Below, piece by piece: positions 18,013 through 27,384 of a stretch of 64,000 nucleotides of DNA. The notes under the pieces were generated by a model. It ran no database searches. It was not told the origin of the DNA and worked only from the letters and a program-made list of their open reading frames with translations. This stretch comes from Thalassolituus marinus. GTDB lineage: Bacteria > Pseudomonadota > Gammaproteobacteria > Pseudomonadales > Oceanobacteraceae. The DNA lies in NCBI RefSeq assembly GCF_020320395.1, contig NZ_JAEDAH010000041.1, forward strand, positions 1 to 64,000, given 5' to 3'. The first letter of the stretch is position 1. Each line of letters opens with the position of its first letter. Both the position numbers and the translations under genes were made by a program.

Positions 18013-19149
18013 ATGACTCAACTTCGTCCTGCATCCTCCGAGCAGTCATGGGCTGCTCCTGAAGAAGAACCGATCGTCCGTATTGAGAACGTGACGAAAA
18101 CCTTCGGCTCAACCTATGCCGTTGATGACATAAGCCTGACCATTCATAAGGGCGAGTTTTTCTCGCTGCTGGGCGCTTCCGGCTGTGGCAAAACCACCCT
18201 GCTGCGTATGCTCGGCGGCTTCGAGACACCAACCTCCGGGCGCATTTATATTGATGGCCAGGATGTCACCGACGTGCCGCCTTATCTGCGCCCGATTAAC
18301 ATGATGTTCCAGAGCTATGCCCTGTTCCCACACATGACGGTGGAGCAGAATATTGCCTTCGGCCTGAAAGAAGAAAAGATGCCAAAAGCCCTGATTCGCG
18401 AACGCGTACAGGAAATGATGGCGCTGGTGCAGATCGGGAAACTGGCCAGCCGTAAGCCACACCAGCTGTCCGGCGGTCAGCGTCAGCGCGTGGCGCTCGC
18501 CCGCTCTCTGGCTAAGCACCCGAAAATTCTGCTGCTCGATGAACCGCTGGGTGCGCTGGATAAAAAACTGCGTGAGCATACCCAGTTCGAACTGGTGAAT
18601 ATTCAGGAACGCCTGGGCATCACCTTTATCATCGTCACCCACGATCAGGAAGAAGCCATGACCATGTCATCGCGTATTGCCCTGATTAATGAAGGTCGGA
18701 TTGAGCAGGTCGATACTCCGCGTCGCATGTACGAATTCCCTGCGACCCGTTATGCCGCCAGCTTTATTGGTTCGGTGAACTTATTTAACGGTTACGTCGC
18801 CTCACACGAAGATGACATGGTGATTGTGCATTCCGACGACACCGCCGGCGAGCTGAAAGTGCACCACAGTCAGCCACTGACTGCCGGCATGGAAGTCACC
18901 GTAGCAATTCGTCCGGAAAAAATTACTGTGCGCGATCAGCACACAGAAGAGCCGAATGCCATTTACGGCGTGATCAAGGAAATTGCCTATCTGGGCGACG
19001 TATCGATTTATCACGTCGAACTGCCTAGCGGTAAGCGTGTGCAATTCACTCAGTCGAACATTCAGGCACTGGCCGAACAGCCGCTGACCTGGGGGCAGGA
19101 AGTAGCTCTGAGCTGGAGCGCCTACAGCTGCGGAGTACTGACCCAATGA
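18013..19149 (+). CDS. potG: Polyamine ABC transporter ATP-binding protein (PotG-like)
   Basis: Cytoplasmic ATPase of the polyamine importer. 378 residues from the ATG at 18013 (GGAG at 17997-18000): Walker A GASGCGKTTL, Q-loop NMMFQSYALFPHMT, signature LSGGQRQR, Walker B LLLDEPLGALD, switch histidine VTHDQEEAM, and a C-terminal TOBE domain (VAIRPEKITV). The segment around the Q-loop is very like E. coli PotG. Its stop overlaps the potH start by 4 bp (ATGA). Confidence 0.95.
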   Translation: MTQLRPASSEQSWAAPEEEPIVRIENVTKTFGSTYAVDDISLTIHKGEFFSLLGASGCGKTTLLRMLGGFETPTSGRIYIDGQDVTDVPPYLRPINMMFQSYALFPHMTVEQNIAFGLKEEKMPKALIRERVQEMMALVQIGKLASRKPHQLSGGQRQRVALARSLAKHPKILLLDEPLGALDKKLREHTQFELVNIQERLGITFIIVTHDQEEAMTMSSRIALINEGRIEQVDTPRRMYEFPATRYAASFIGSVNLFNGYVASHEDDMVIVHSDDTAGELKVHHSQPLTAGMEVTVAIRPEKITVRDQHTEEPNAIYGVIKEIAYLGDVSIYHVELPSGKRVQFTQSNIQALAEQPLTWGQEVALSWSAYSCGVLTQ

Positions 19150-20087
19150 ACGGGCCGGTGAAACTGATTCCGCAAACGCCGCTGGAAAAAATGCGTAGCC
19201 TGGTTTCCGGACGTGCCGTAATTCTCGGTACGCCGTGGTTCTGGCTGGCATTGTTTTTTGTGCTGCCGTTCCTGTTTGTACTGAAAATCAGTTTGTCCGA
19301 AGCACAGCTGGCACAACCGCCCTACCTCGACTGGATTCGCGAAGTTGAAGACGGGCTGGTGACGATTCAGCTGAATTTCGGCAACTACCTGATGCTGTTT
19401 GAAGATGAACTCTACCGTGATGCACTGTGGGGTTCGTTTGAAGTAGCCAGTATTTCCACCCTCCTGTGCCTGCTGCTGGGTTACCCGATGGCTTATGCAA
19501 TATCGCTGTCACCCAACCACTGGCGACTGCCGCTGCTGATGCTGATTATTCTGCCGTTCTGGACCTCATTCCTGATTCGTGTGTACGCCTGGATCGGCAT
19601 ATTAAAAGGCAACGGTTTGCTTAATCAGCTGCTGCTTGGCCTCGGCATTATTGATACTCCTCTGGAAATTCTGCACACCCCGGTAGCCGTTTATATCGGC
19701 GTGGTATACAGCTATCTGCCATTTTTAGTATTACCCCTGTACGCCACACTGGTACGACTGGATAACACACTACTGGAGGCTGCGGCAGATCTTGGTGCGC
19801 GCCCGTGGAAACAGTTTCTGAAAGTGACATTGCCACAATCGGTACCGGGCATACTCGCCGGTTCCATGCTGGTATTTATTCCGGTAATGGGAGAATTCGT
19901 GATTCCGGATCTGCTCGGCGGCCCGGATACGCTGATGATCGGCAAACTGATGTGGACCGAATTCTTCAGTAACAAAGACTGGCCTCTGGCATCAGCACTG
20001 GCCTCAGTGTTGTTGCTGGTACTGATTATTCCGTTCGTACTGATGCGTCATTACGAACAGAAAGTCGCCGAACGCGAACAGAAATAG
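19146..20087 (+). CDS. potH: Polyamine ABC transporter permease (PotH-like)
   Basis: Inner-membrane permease of the polyamine importer, 313 residues, six main membrane helices. It has the PotB/PotH hallmark ILPFWTSFLIRVYAWIGIL and the coupling-helix motif EAAADLGARPWKQFLKVTLP that docks on the ATPase. The start ATG overlaps the potG stop, and potI follows after 10 bp, completing a transporter of the FGHI type. Confidence 0.95.
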   Translation: MNGPVKLIPQTPLEKMRSLVSGRAVILGTPWFWLALFFVLPFLFVLKISLSEAQLAQPPYLDWIREVEDGLVTIQLNFGNYLMLFEDELYRDALWGSFEVASISTLLCLLLGYPMAYAISLSPNHWRLPLLMLIILPFWTSFLIRVYAWIGILKGNGLLNQLLLGLGIIDTPLEILHTPVAVYIGVVYSYLPFLVLPLYATLVRLDNTLLEAAADLGARPWKQFLKVTLPQSVPGILAGSMLVFIPVMGEFVIPDLLGGPDTLMIGKLMWTEFFSNKDWPLASALASVLLLVLIIPFVLMRHYEQKVAEREQK

Positions 20088-20097
20088 GAGCAGCAGT

Positions 20098-20913
20098 ATG
20101 TTTAAACGTTATCCATTTCTGTTCAGCGTTTTGCTATTGGGCTACGCCTTCCTGTATCTGCCCATCATCAGCCTGATTGTTTACTCCTTTAACGAAAGCC
20201 GACTGGTTACCGTATGGGGCGGTTTCAGTACCAAATGGTACGGCGAGCTGGTGAATAACGGCCCACTGCTGGATGCCGCCTGGCTGAGCATAAAAATCGG
20301 TGCCATGAATGCCACACTATCCGTTGTGCTTGGCACTCTGGCAGCATTAGCACTGGTACGTTTTCGTAATCTGCGCGGCCACCAGAGCTTAGGTGTCATG
20401 GTGACAGCACCACTGGTGATGCCGGAAATTATTATCGGCTTATCACTGCTGTTGCTGTTCGTGGCGATGGAGCAACTGATCGGCTGGCCCGCTGGTCGTG
20501 GCCAGGTCACTATCCTGCTGGCGCACGTTACCTTCTCGATGGCCTATGTCACCGTGATTGTACAAAGCCGCTTAGCACACATGGATCGCTCGATTGAAGA
20601 AGCCGCACTCGATCTGGGCGCCCGCCCGGTTAAAGTATTCTTCAGGATTACCCTGCCAATGATTGCCCCGGCATTAATGGCGGGCTGGCTGCTGGCCTTT
20701 ACCCTGTCTATGGATGACCTGGTAATCGCCAGCTTCGTCTCCGGGCCGGGTTCAACCACCTTGCCAATGGTGGTGTATTCCAGTGTGCGGCTGGGGGTAA
20801 GTCCTCAGATCAACGCCCTGGCAACCATTATTATTGGCGTGGTCGCGATGGCGGTACTGATTGCCGGCGTGGTGTTGTATCGCAAGGAAATGCGTAAGCA
20901 GCAGGAAGGCTGA
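20098..20913 (+). CDS. potI: Polyamine ABC transporter permease (PotI-like)
   Basis: Second permease, 271 residues with six predicted helices. The family features are LYLPIISLIVYSFNESRL near the start, APLVMPEIIIGLSLLLLF, and the coupling motif EAALDLGARPVKVFFRITLP. The ribosome site TAGGAG lies just before the ATG. It is the last gene of the first pot operon; a 13 bp perfect stem-loop follows directly. Confidence 0.95.
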   Translation: MFKRYPFLFSVLLLGYAFLYLPIISLIVYSFNESRLVTVWGGFSTKWYGELVNNGPLLDAAWLSIKIGAMNATLSVVLGTLAALALVRFRNLRGHQSLGVMVTAPLVMPEIIIGLSLLLLFVAMEQLIGWPAGRGQVTILLAHVTFSMAYVTVIVQSRLAHMDRSIEEAALDLGARPVKVFFRITLPMIAPALMAGWLLAFTLSMDDLVIASFVSGPGSTTLPMVVYSSVRLGVSPQINALATIIIGVVAMAVLIAGVVLYRKEMRKQQEG

Positions 20914-20918
20914 ACAAA

Positions 20919-20949
20919 CTGCTGCCAGCTTCGTTCAAGCTGGCAGCAG
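20919..20949 (+). terminator. Long stem-loop after the first pot operon
   Basis: A perfect 13 bp stem (CTGCTGCCAGCTT, 20919-20931, with its complement 20937-20949) and a 5-base loop begins 6 bp after the potI stop. There is no T-run on the plus strand, so it may protect the mRNA 3' end or stop transcription with Rho rather than act as an intrinsic terminator. Confidence 0.6.
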
Positions 20950-21126
20950 CAGGAATAAGCCCCCTCAATCCAGAATGAGCACCACTCTCCACCGAAAGGA
21001 AAAATCCGGTTTAATATCTCTGCGCTTGCATTAAACACCGCTCAATATTCCTTTGACCCAACCCCCTACTCTTCTTCGCCAAACCCGCTAAAGTAGTGGG
21101 ATAGCAAACAAGGAGAGCAGGAACCC

Positions 21127-24036
21127 ATGCTGCCGCCATCCCTTCAGCAACACTGGCAAAAAACTTCCACCGCACTGAGCGAAGACGGTGCCCGCCACGG
21201 CTTCGACTGGCCGGCCTTATGGCAAGGCCTTAGCGAAGAGCAGCAGCAACAGGCACAGAAAGTTCTGACCATCAGTCACTATGTGGCCGATGCGCTGCCA
21301 CGCGAGGCAGAGTGGTTCAGCAATGCATTACTCAGCAGCGCCTTTCACCAGCCACTGTTGCGCAGCACTATCAGTGGCTGGCTGGATGAGCTGGCGGCTA
21401 ATGTCAGCAGTGAGGATGACTGGGCCAAAGCGCTGAGATTATTACGACGTCGCTGCATGGTGCACATTATCTGGCGTGATGTTCTGCGTCTGGCGCCAAC
21501 ACTGGAAACTACCCGCGCGCTGTCGGATCTCGCCGATGAATGTGTCAGCCGTTCTCTGGATTTCCTCAGTACCCTGCTGGAAGCCCGTCATGGCCAGCCT
21601 GTGGGCAAAAGCAGTGGCGACGTGCAACGTATGCTGGTGCTCGGCATGGGCAAACTCGGTGCGCATGAGCTGAACCTGAGTTCTGATATCGACCTGATTT
21701 TCACTTATCCGGAAAGCGGCGACACAACCGGGCCGAAGGTGATCACCAACCAGGAGTTCTTTATCAAGCTGGGGCAGAAGCTGATTCAGGCGCTGGATAA
21801 GAACACTATTGATGGCTTTGTATTCCGTACCGATATGCGTTTGCGTCCCTATGGTCAGAGCGGGCCACTGGTAATGAATTTCGCTTCAATAGAAGAGTAT
21901 TACCAGGATCAGGGGCGCGACTGGGAACGTTATGCCATGGTCAAGGCACGCATCATGAACGGTGAAAAAACGGCAGAAGGCCAGGAGCTGTTATCGATTC
22001 TGCGACCGTTTACCTATCGCGTGTATGTGGATTTCAGTGCCTTCCAGTCACTGCGCTCAATGAAAGCCATGATCAACGCCGAAGTCCGCCGGCGCGGACT
22101 GGATAACAACGTTAAACTCGGCTCCGGCGGTATCCGTGAAGTCGAATTTATCGTGCAGGCATTTCAGCTGATTCGCGGCGGTCAGGATAAAAGCCTGCAG
22201 ACCCGCGAGTTGATAAAGGTTCTGGATATTCTCGCCGCCGATGGTTATCTGCCCGCTGCGGCCTGCGACGAACTGAAAGCCGCTTACCTGTTCCTGCGCG
22301 ATACGGAACATGCCATTCAATGCCTGAACGATGAGCAGACACAACTGTTGCCAGACGGCGAAGAAGAGCAGGCGCGCATTGCCTGGGCCATGGGGTTCAG
22401 CGACTGGTACAGCTTCGGCGAAGCATTGGAACAACACCGCGAGAAAGTACGTCATCATTTTGCCCAGATCGTTGCCGGTGATGACGACGACGAACAACAT
22501 GGCGATGTTGATACCGTCTGGCACGACCTGTGGCTGGGCGAACTGCAGGGCCAGCACGCCGATGACTTCCTGCAGCAGTTCCCCTGCGCCAACTCAGATG
22601 AGGTGCAGACCCTGCTGAGTGGTTTCCGTGATTCTCGTGCCGTACTGAAAATGCAGCAGATTGGCCGCGAACGTCTGGATGCCCTGATGCCGCGCCTGCT
22701 GCGTGAACTGTGGCAGCAACCTGAACCGAAAGTCACACTGGAGCGCGTGCTGCCGTTACTGGAAGCCGTAGTTCGCCGGACGGCGTATCTGGTGCTGCTG
22801 AAAGAAAACCCCCAGGCGTTAACTCAGCTCATTCGTCTGTGCAGCGCTTCCAGCTGGGTGGCCGCCTACATCACTCAGACTCCGCTGTTGCTGGACGAGT
22901 TGCTGAACCCGGCCACTCTCTACACCCTGCCTAGTCGCGACGAACTGGCAGAAGAGCTGCACCTGCGTCTGCTGCGCGTGGATGAACAGGACCTGGAGCA
23001 GCAGATGGAACAGCTGCGTCAGTATGTACGTGCTCACAAGCTGCGCGCCGCTGCCTGCGAAGTAATGGATGCGCTGCCACTGATGAAAATCAGTGACTAC
23101 CTGACCTGGCTGGCGGAAGTCACGCTGCAGACCGTCATGGAACTGGCCTGGAAACAATCGGTGGAAAAATACGGCTACCCGCAAAATGCCGCGGGCGAAG
23201 CGGTCACCAGTCCGGAACTGATCATTGTCGGCTACGGCAAAGTGGGTGGACTGGAGCTGAGCTACAGCTCAGATCTTGATCTGGTGTTCCTCAACAACAG
23301 CTATGCCATGGGCAGCACCAACGGCGACCGCAGCCTGGATAACGGCGTGTTTTACACCCGCATGGGACAGCGCATGATTCATATCCTCAGCACTCAGACC
23401 CGCAGCGGTGATCTGTACGAAGTGGATATGCGACTGCGCCCATCCGGTAACTCCGGCATGATCGTGGCGTCGATGAAAGCGTTTGAGGAATATCAGCAGA
23501 AACATGCCTGGACCTGGGAGCATCAGGCACTGGTACGGGCGCGCGTATTGTGTGGCAGCGACAGTGCCGCGGAACAATTCCTTACGATCCGTAATGCCAC
23601 TCTGGCGCAGACACGCGACCTTGGTGGATTACGTGAAGAAGTGCGAGCTATGCGCCAGAAAATGGTGGATAATCTCGGCTCCAAAGATACGAGTGGCCAA
23701 CAATTTCACCTGAAGCAGGACGCCGGGGGTATTGTTGACATCGAGTTTCTGGTTCAATACGGGGTTCTGGCCTGGTCACACCAACACCCAGAGCTGCTCG
23801 ACGTAACCGACAATATGCGTTTACTGGATGCGTTCGCAGCCACTGGTCTGATGAATCCACAAGATTGTCAGACACTGCAGGAAACCTACCTGACCTATCG
23901 AGCCGAAACTCACCGGCGTGCATTGCAGCAACAGAGTCTGCTACTGGATTCGGCCAGTCTTGACCGACTGGGCTTCAAAGCGCGGCGTGACGATGTGACC
24001 CGACTGTGGAAACTCTGGCTGGAGCCCGCAGACTGA
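21127..24036 (+). CDS. glnE: Bifunctional glutamine synthetase adenylyltransferase/deadenylase
   Basis: Adds and removes AMP on glutamine synthetase according to PII/glutamine state. The 969-residue protein has two nucleotidyltransferase halves: N-terminal deadenylase with GKLGAHELNLSSDIDLIF and GSGGIREVEFIVQ, and C-terminal adenylylase with GKVGGLELSYSSDLDLVF and DAGGIVDIEFLVQ. Length is normal. The ATG at 21127 follows AGGAGAGCAGG. It sits between polyamine operons, with ilvE next (55 bp). Placement beside nitrogen-source genes may be functional or accidental. Confidence 0.97.
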   Translation: MLPPSLQQHWQKTSTALSEDGARHGFDWPALWQGLSEEQQQQAQKVLTISHYVADALPREAEWFSNALLSSAFHQPLLRSTISGWLDELAANVSSEDDWAKALRLLRRRCMVHIIWRDVLRLAPTLETTRALSDLADECVSRSLDFLSTLLEARHGQPVGKSSGDVQRMLVLGMGKLGAHELNLSSDIDLIFTYPESGDTTGPKVITNQEFFIKLGQKLIQALDKNTIDGFVFRTDMRLRPYGQSGPLVMNFASIEEYYQDQGRDWERYAMVKARIMNGEKTAEGQELLSILRPFTYRVYVDFSAFQSLRSMKAMINAEVRRRGLDNNVKLGSGGIREVEFIVQAFQLIRGGQDKSLQTRELIKVLDILAADGYLPAAACDELKAAYLFLRDTEHAIQCLNDEQTQLLPDGEEEQARIAWAMGFSDWYSFGEALEQHREKVRHHFAQIVAGDDDDEQHGDVDTVWHDLWLGELQGQHADDFLQQFPCANSDEVQTLLSGFRDSRAVLKMQQIGRERLDALMPRLLRELWQQPEPKVTLERVLPLLEAVVRRTAYLVLLKENPQALTQLIRLCSASSWVAAYITQTPLLLDELLNPATLYTLPSRDELAEELHLRLLRVDEQDLEQQMEQLRQYVRAHKLRAAACEVMDALPLMKISDYLTWLAEVTLQTVMELAWKQSVEKYGYPQNAAGEAVTSPELIIVGYGKVGGLELSYSSDLDLVFLNNSYAMGSTNGDRSLDNGVFYTRMGQRMIHILSTQTRSGDLYEVDMRLRPSGNSGMIVASMKAFEEYQQKHAWTWEHQALVRARVLCGSDSAAEQFLTIRNATLAQTRDLGGLREEVRAMRQKMVDNLGSKDTSGQQFHLKQDAGGIVDIEFLVQYGVLAWSHQHPELLDVTDNMRLLDAFAATGLMNPQDCQTLQETYLTYRAETHRRALQQQSLLLDSASLDRLGFKARRDDVTRLWKLWLEPAD

Positions 24037-24091
24037 CGGCGGAATCCCGGCCACCCGACACTGTTATTATTCGAATTTGAGCGAGGTCCTT

Positions 24092-25021
24092 ATGCTACCT
24101 TCCATGTCCGACCGTGATGGTCTGATCTGGCTTGACGGAGAGTTGGTTAACTGGCGTGACGCCAAAGTACACGTACTGACTCACACTTTGCACTATGGCA
24201 TGGGCGTATTCGAAGGTGTGCGGGCTTATGAAACAGATCAGGGCGCGGCGATTTTCCGTCTGCAGGAACACACCGACCGTCTGTTCAATTCGGCTCACAT
24301 CCTGAATATGCCAATGCCTTTCAGCAAGGCAGAGATTAACGAAGCACAGCGTGCTGCGGTTCGTGAAAACAACCTGAACAGCGCATACATCCGCCCGATG
24401 GTGTTCTTCGGTTCCGAAGGCATGGGTCTGCGTGCAGACAACCTGAAGGTTCACGTTATGGTCGCTGCCTGGGAATGGCCGGCGTACATGGGTGAAGAAG
24501 CCAAGACTCAGGGCATTAAAATCCGTACTTCCAGCTACACCCGCCACCATGTGAACATCACCATGTGTAAGGCGAAAGCAAACGGTAACTACATCAACTC
24601 TATGCTGGCGCTGCGTGAAGCGATCGACAGCGGTTGTGAAGAAGCCCTGCTGCTGGACAACGAAGGTTACGTAGCAGAAGGTTCCGGTGAGAACATTTTC
24701 CTGGTGCGCGACGGCATCATCTACACCCCGGAACTGACTTCCTGCCTGGACGGTATTACTCGCCGTACCATCATGGAGATGGCTCGTTCTCTGGGTTATG
24801 AAGTACGCGAAAAACGCATCACTCGCGATGAAGTGTACATTGCTGATGAAGCCTTCTTCACCGGTACTGCCGCAGAAGTTCTGCCAATCCGTATGCTCGA
24901 TGGCCGTAGCATTGGTACTGGTAGCCGTGGCCCGGTAACCGAAAAACTGCAGAGCATGTATTTCGATACTGTCACTGGTAAAGCACCGTTCAACGCTGAA
25001 TGGCTGACACTGGTTAAGTAA
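24092..25021 (+). CDS. ilvE: Branched-chain amino acid aminotransferase
   Basis: Class IV PLP transaminase for the last step of Leu, Ile and Val synthesis. 309 residues from the ATG at 24092, preceded by GCGAGG; an ATG at 24104 is also possible. Family motifs are HTLHYGMGVFEGVRAY, the PLP-lysine region CKAKANGNYINSMLA, EGSGENIFLVRDG, and FFTGTAAEVLPI. It follows glnE as in Pseudomonas-type genomes and ends at a strong bidirectional terminator. Confidence 0.96.
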   Translation: MLPSMSDRDGLIWLDGELVNWRDAKVHVLTHTLHYGMGVFEGVRAYETDQGAAIFRLQEHTDRLFNSAHILNMPMPFSKAEINEAQRAAVRENNLNSAYIRPMVFFGSEGMGLRADNLKVHVMVAAWEWPAYMGEEAKTQGIKIRTSSYTRHHVNITMCKAKANGNYINSMLALREAIDSGCEEALLLDNEGYVAEGSGENIFLVRDGIIYTPELTSCLDGITRRTIMEMARSLGYEVREKRITRDEVYIADEAFFTGTAAEVLPIRMLDGRSIGTGSRGPVTEKLQSMYFDTVTGKAPFNAEWLTLVK

Positions 25022-25044
25022 AGCCAGTCACGCCATCCGGCTAT

Positions 25045-25083
25045 AAAAAAATCCGCTGCGGGCAACCTCAGCGGATTTTTTTT
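25045..25083. terminator. Bidirectional rho-independent terminator between ilvE and the tetR gene
   Basis: A-run, stem ATCCGCTG/CAGCGGAT with a 10-base loop, then a T-run. It is symmetrical and serves convergent ilvE (plus) and the TetR gene (minus). Confidence 0.92.
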
Positions 25084-25099
25084 GCTCGGCCAGGCGATA

Positions 25100-25729
25100 T
25101 TACTGCAGGTGATGCTGCAACCAGGTACTCATCACCATACGCAGATCATCCAGTGTTCGTCTGGCGCGCTGACCATTCTGATTAACAATCACCAGAAACG
25201 CCGCATGCGTCATCTCCAGATAAAAACGGCCCAGTCTTTCCCGTTCTTTCGGGTGGCGCTGAATCCCCATACGGCGGAAGATCTCAGCCATATGACCAAT
25301 CACCATATCATCGTGACGGGTATCCAGTTCCCTTAGTTCAGGCACCGCAAACATAGCCTGTACCAGCGTCAGTACCGCCCGCTGTTTACGATACACTGCC
25401 AGATGCGTCGTCAGCATTTTATCCAGCAGCTCATCGCTATCCATACTTTCCACCGACCAACCGGCAATAGTGCCCAGCGCCTGTTCAATTTCTTCCAGCC
25501 AGCGCAATCCCAGCGCATGCAGAATGGCGTGCTTATTCGGATAGTAGTGATACAGAGAGCCAACGGAGATACCCACTCCTTTGGCGATCAGAACCGTCGT
25601 CAGATCGTCGAACCCCACCTTCTCCAGCAACTCACTGGTGACATCCAGAATAAGCCGGGTGCGCTCGCGCGAACGCCCCTGAACCGGTGCGCTGCGTGGT
25701 GCCAGATCCTGTACTTTACGGTTTTCCAC
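25100..25729 (-). CDS. TetR family transcriptional regulator
   Basis: One-component repressor with an N-terminal helix-turn-helix (LTTVLIAKGVGISVGSLY, then HYYPNKHAIL) and an all-helical ligand domain. I prefer the GTG at 25729 (209 residues). The upstream ATG at 25771 is embedded in a TATAAT hexamer, probably the promoter -10, so it would hardly be translated. It is next to the puuB-like oxidase gene, whose start lies far away across the same strand, so it may control polyamine genes, but no direct evidence links it. Confidence 0.85.
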   Translation of the reverse strand: MENRKVQDLAPRSAPVQGRSRERTRLILDVTSELLEKVGFDDLTTVLIAKGVGISVGSLYHYYPNKHAILHALGLRWLEEIEQALGTIAGWSVESMDSDELLDKMLTTHLAVYRKQRAVLTLVQAMFAVPELRELDTRHDDMVIGHMAEIFRRMGIQRHPKERERLGRFYLEMTHAAFLVIVNQNGQRARRTLDDLRMVMSTWLQHHLQ

Positions 25730-25812
25730 TGTGCTCTCTGTACCTGTATTAAGCGTTGTAGCAACGCGCATTATAGAGTCTGAGACGCTGCGCTTACAGC
25801 ACTGCAGCCGCC

Positions 25813-27096
25813 TCAGAACAACGAGTCACGCAGCGAGTAATAAAGCATACCAGCGACCATGCCCGGCTTACGCAGCAAGGTGCCGCCCGGAAAGGTCGGC
25901 GTCGGGAAGCGAGCAAAGACGTCAAACTGCTCCGCACTGGTGGCAATGGCATCGGCCATCAGCTTACCGCCCAGTGTCGCCAGAGCAACACCATGACCGG
26001 AGTATCCCTGAGCAACAAACAGTTGCGGGTCCAGTCGTTCAAAGTGCGGCATTCGGTTCAGTGTGATGGCTAGCTGGCCACCCCAGCCATAATCAATCTT
26101 CACATCTTTCAGAAACGGATAACGCTTCAGCATCGGTCCGCGAGCATAGGCACCTATGTCGGCCGGCATGCGCCCGGTATAGGTTTCACGCCCCCCCCAG
26201 AGCAGGCGCTTATCGCCGGAGATGCGAAAGTAATTCACCGAAAACTTAGAGTCAGCAACCGCCACATCATCGCGGTTAATACGGCGAATCAGCTCGTCCG
26301 GCAGCGGCTCGGTAGCCAGCATCAGACTCTTGATTGGCATAATTTTTCCGGCGATGCGCGGCTCAAGGTTCCCCAGATAGCCATTGCAGGCAAGCAGGAT
26401 ATAACGACTGCGCACACGCCCCTGAGCCGTCTTCACCTCACACTGATCACCGCTGGTGTAACCAGTAACAGCGCTGTTTTCATAAATAACAGCACCAGCT
26501 TTCTGTGCCGCACCGGCCAGCCCCAGCGCATAATTAAGTGGGTGCAAATGCACAGCATCAGTCCAGAGCTTACCGCCAAAATAACGGTCAGTGCCCAGCA
26601 TTTCCTGCACCTGATCAGTACTCAGATGACGAATACCCTCATAGTTCAGCTTGTCCTGCATATAAGTCGCAGAATCATGTATCCAGGAAACATCGCCCGG
26701 CTTGGCGGCCACATAGGCAATACCCTGCTTCAGATCGCAATCAATCTGATGCTCAGTAATCAGATCTTTTACCAGCTCAACCGAATCCAGCGACAACTGC
26801 CACAGAGCATCGGCATCCTGCTTACCGACCTTCGCCTGCAACTCCTCGTGGTCTTTGTTATGACCCGGGCAAACCTGACCGCCATTACGCCCGGAAGCGC
26901 CCCAGCCCACACGTTGCGATTCAAGAACCGCCACCCGATAGCCACGCTGAGCCAGGTGCAGGGCAGCGGACAACCCTGTGTAGCCTGCACCCACAATACA
27001 GACATCGGTTTCCACATCGCCTTGCAGCTGCCCGAATGACACACCCGCATTGGCGCTGGCGACATAATAAGAAGGCTCATAACCGGACATATTCAT
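25813..27096 (-). CDS. puuB: FAD-dependent gamma-glutamylputrescine oxidase-like protein (PuuB type, copy 1)
   Basis: DAO-family flavoenzyme, 427 residues from the ATG at 27096 (GGAG 7 bases upstream). It has the FAD dinucleotide site VCIVGAGYTGLSAALHLA, the motif GWGASGRNGGQ, and the C-terminal YSGHGVALATLGGKL typical of PuuB/OrdL oxidases. It would oxidise gamma-glutamylputrescine to the aldehyde. It is divergent from a PuuA-type ligase gene across a region with two near-identical operators, which supports the polyamine role. Substrate could also be another gamma-glutamylated amine. Confidence 0.85.
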   Translation of the reverse strand: MNMSGYEPSYYVASANAGVSFGQLQGDVETDVCIVGAGYTGLSAALHLAQRGYRVAVLESQRVGWGASGRNGGQVCPGHNKDHEELQAKVGKQDADALWQLSLDSVELVKDLITEHQIDCDLKQGIAYVAAKPGDVSWIHDSATYMQDKLNYEGIRHLSTDQVQEMLGTDRYFGGKLWTDAVHLHPLNYALGLAGAAQKAGAVIYENSAVTGYTSGDQCEVKTAQGRVRSRYILLACNGYLGNLEPRIAGKIMPIKSLMLATEPLPDELIRRINRDDVAVADSKFSVNYFRISGDKRLLWGGRETYTGRMPADIGAYARGPMLKRYPFLKDVKIDYGWGGQLAITLNRMPHFERLDPQLFVAQGYSGHGVALATLGGKLMADAIATSAEQFDVFARFPTPTFPGGTLLRKPGMVAGMLYYSLRDSLF

Positions 27097-27156
27097 TTCC
27101 AGACTCCGATAACAACTACCCGACAAAGGCCAAAGCACGGCACTTTGCCAATTCAT

Positions 27157-27178
27157 AACCCGAATGATAATTCGGGTT
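27157..27178. promoter_or_regulatory. Operator-like palindrome 1 between puuB and puuA
   Basis: Perfect inverted repeat: arms AACCCGAAT and ATTCGGGTT around GATA. It lies 61 bp upstream of the puuB-like gene. A close copy sits at 27259-27279, 102 bp away. Two such sites in one divergent promoter region imply a dimeric regulator, possibly with DNA looping. Confidence 0.75.
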
Positions 27179-27258
27179 TAAGAAATGATAAAGGTAACAT
27201 TCCCGCCATTCTGACCCGATTCTTACATTGATTTAAAACAAGCCTTTTCATAATCTAG

Positions 27259-27279
27259 AACCGAATGATACTTCGGGTT
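27259..27279. promoter_or_regulatory. Operator-like palindrome 2 between puuB and puuA
   Basis: AACCGAAT, GATA, CTTCGGGTT: the same element as at 27157 with one base lost in the left arm and one changed in the right. It is 105 bp before the puuA-like ATG. The shared GATA centre and GAAT/TTCGGGTT arms argue for a common binding protein. Confidence 0.72.
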
Positions 27280-27384
27280 ACGAATCCAGCCCGGTTATTG
27301 TGAAGGCGTTCGCAAAAGTATCTGCCTATAAATGAATAGGCTATATAAATACGATTTCTTAGCGCTAAAAAGCACAGGTGACTT

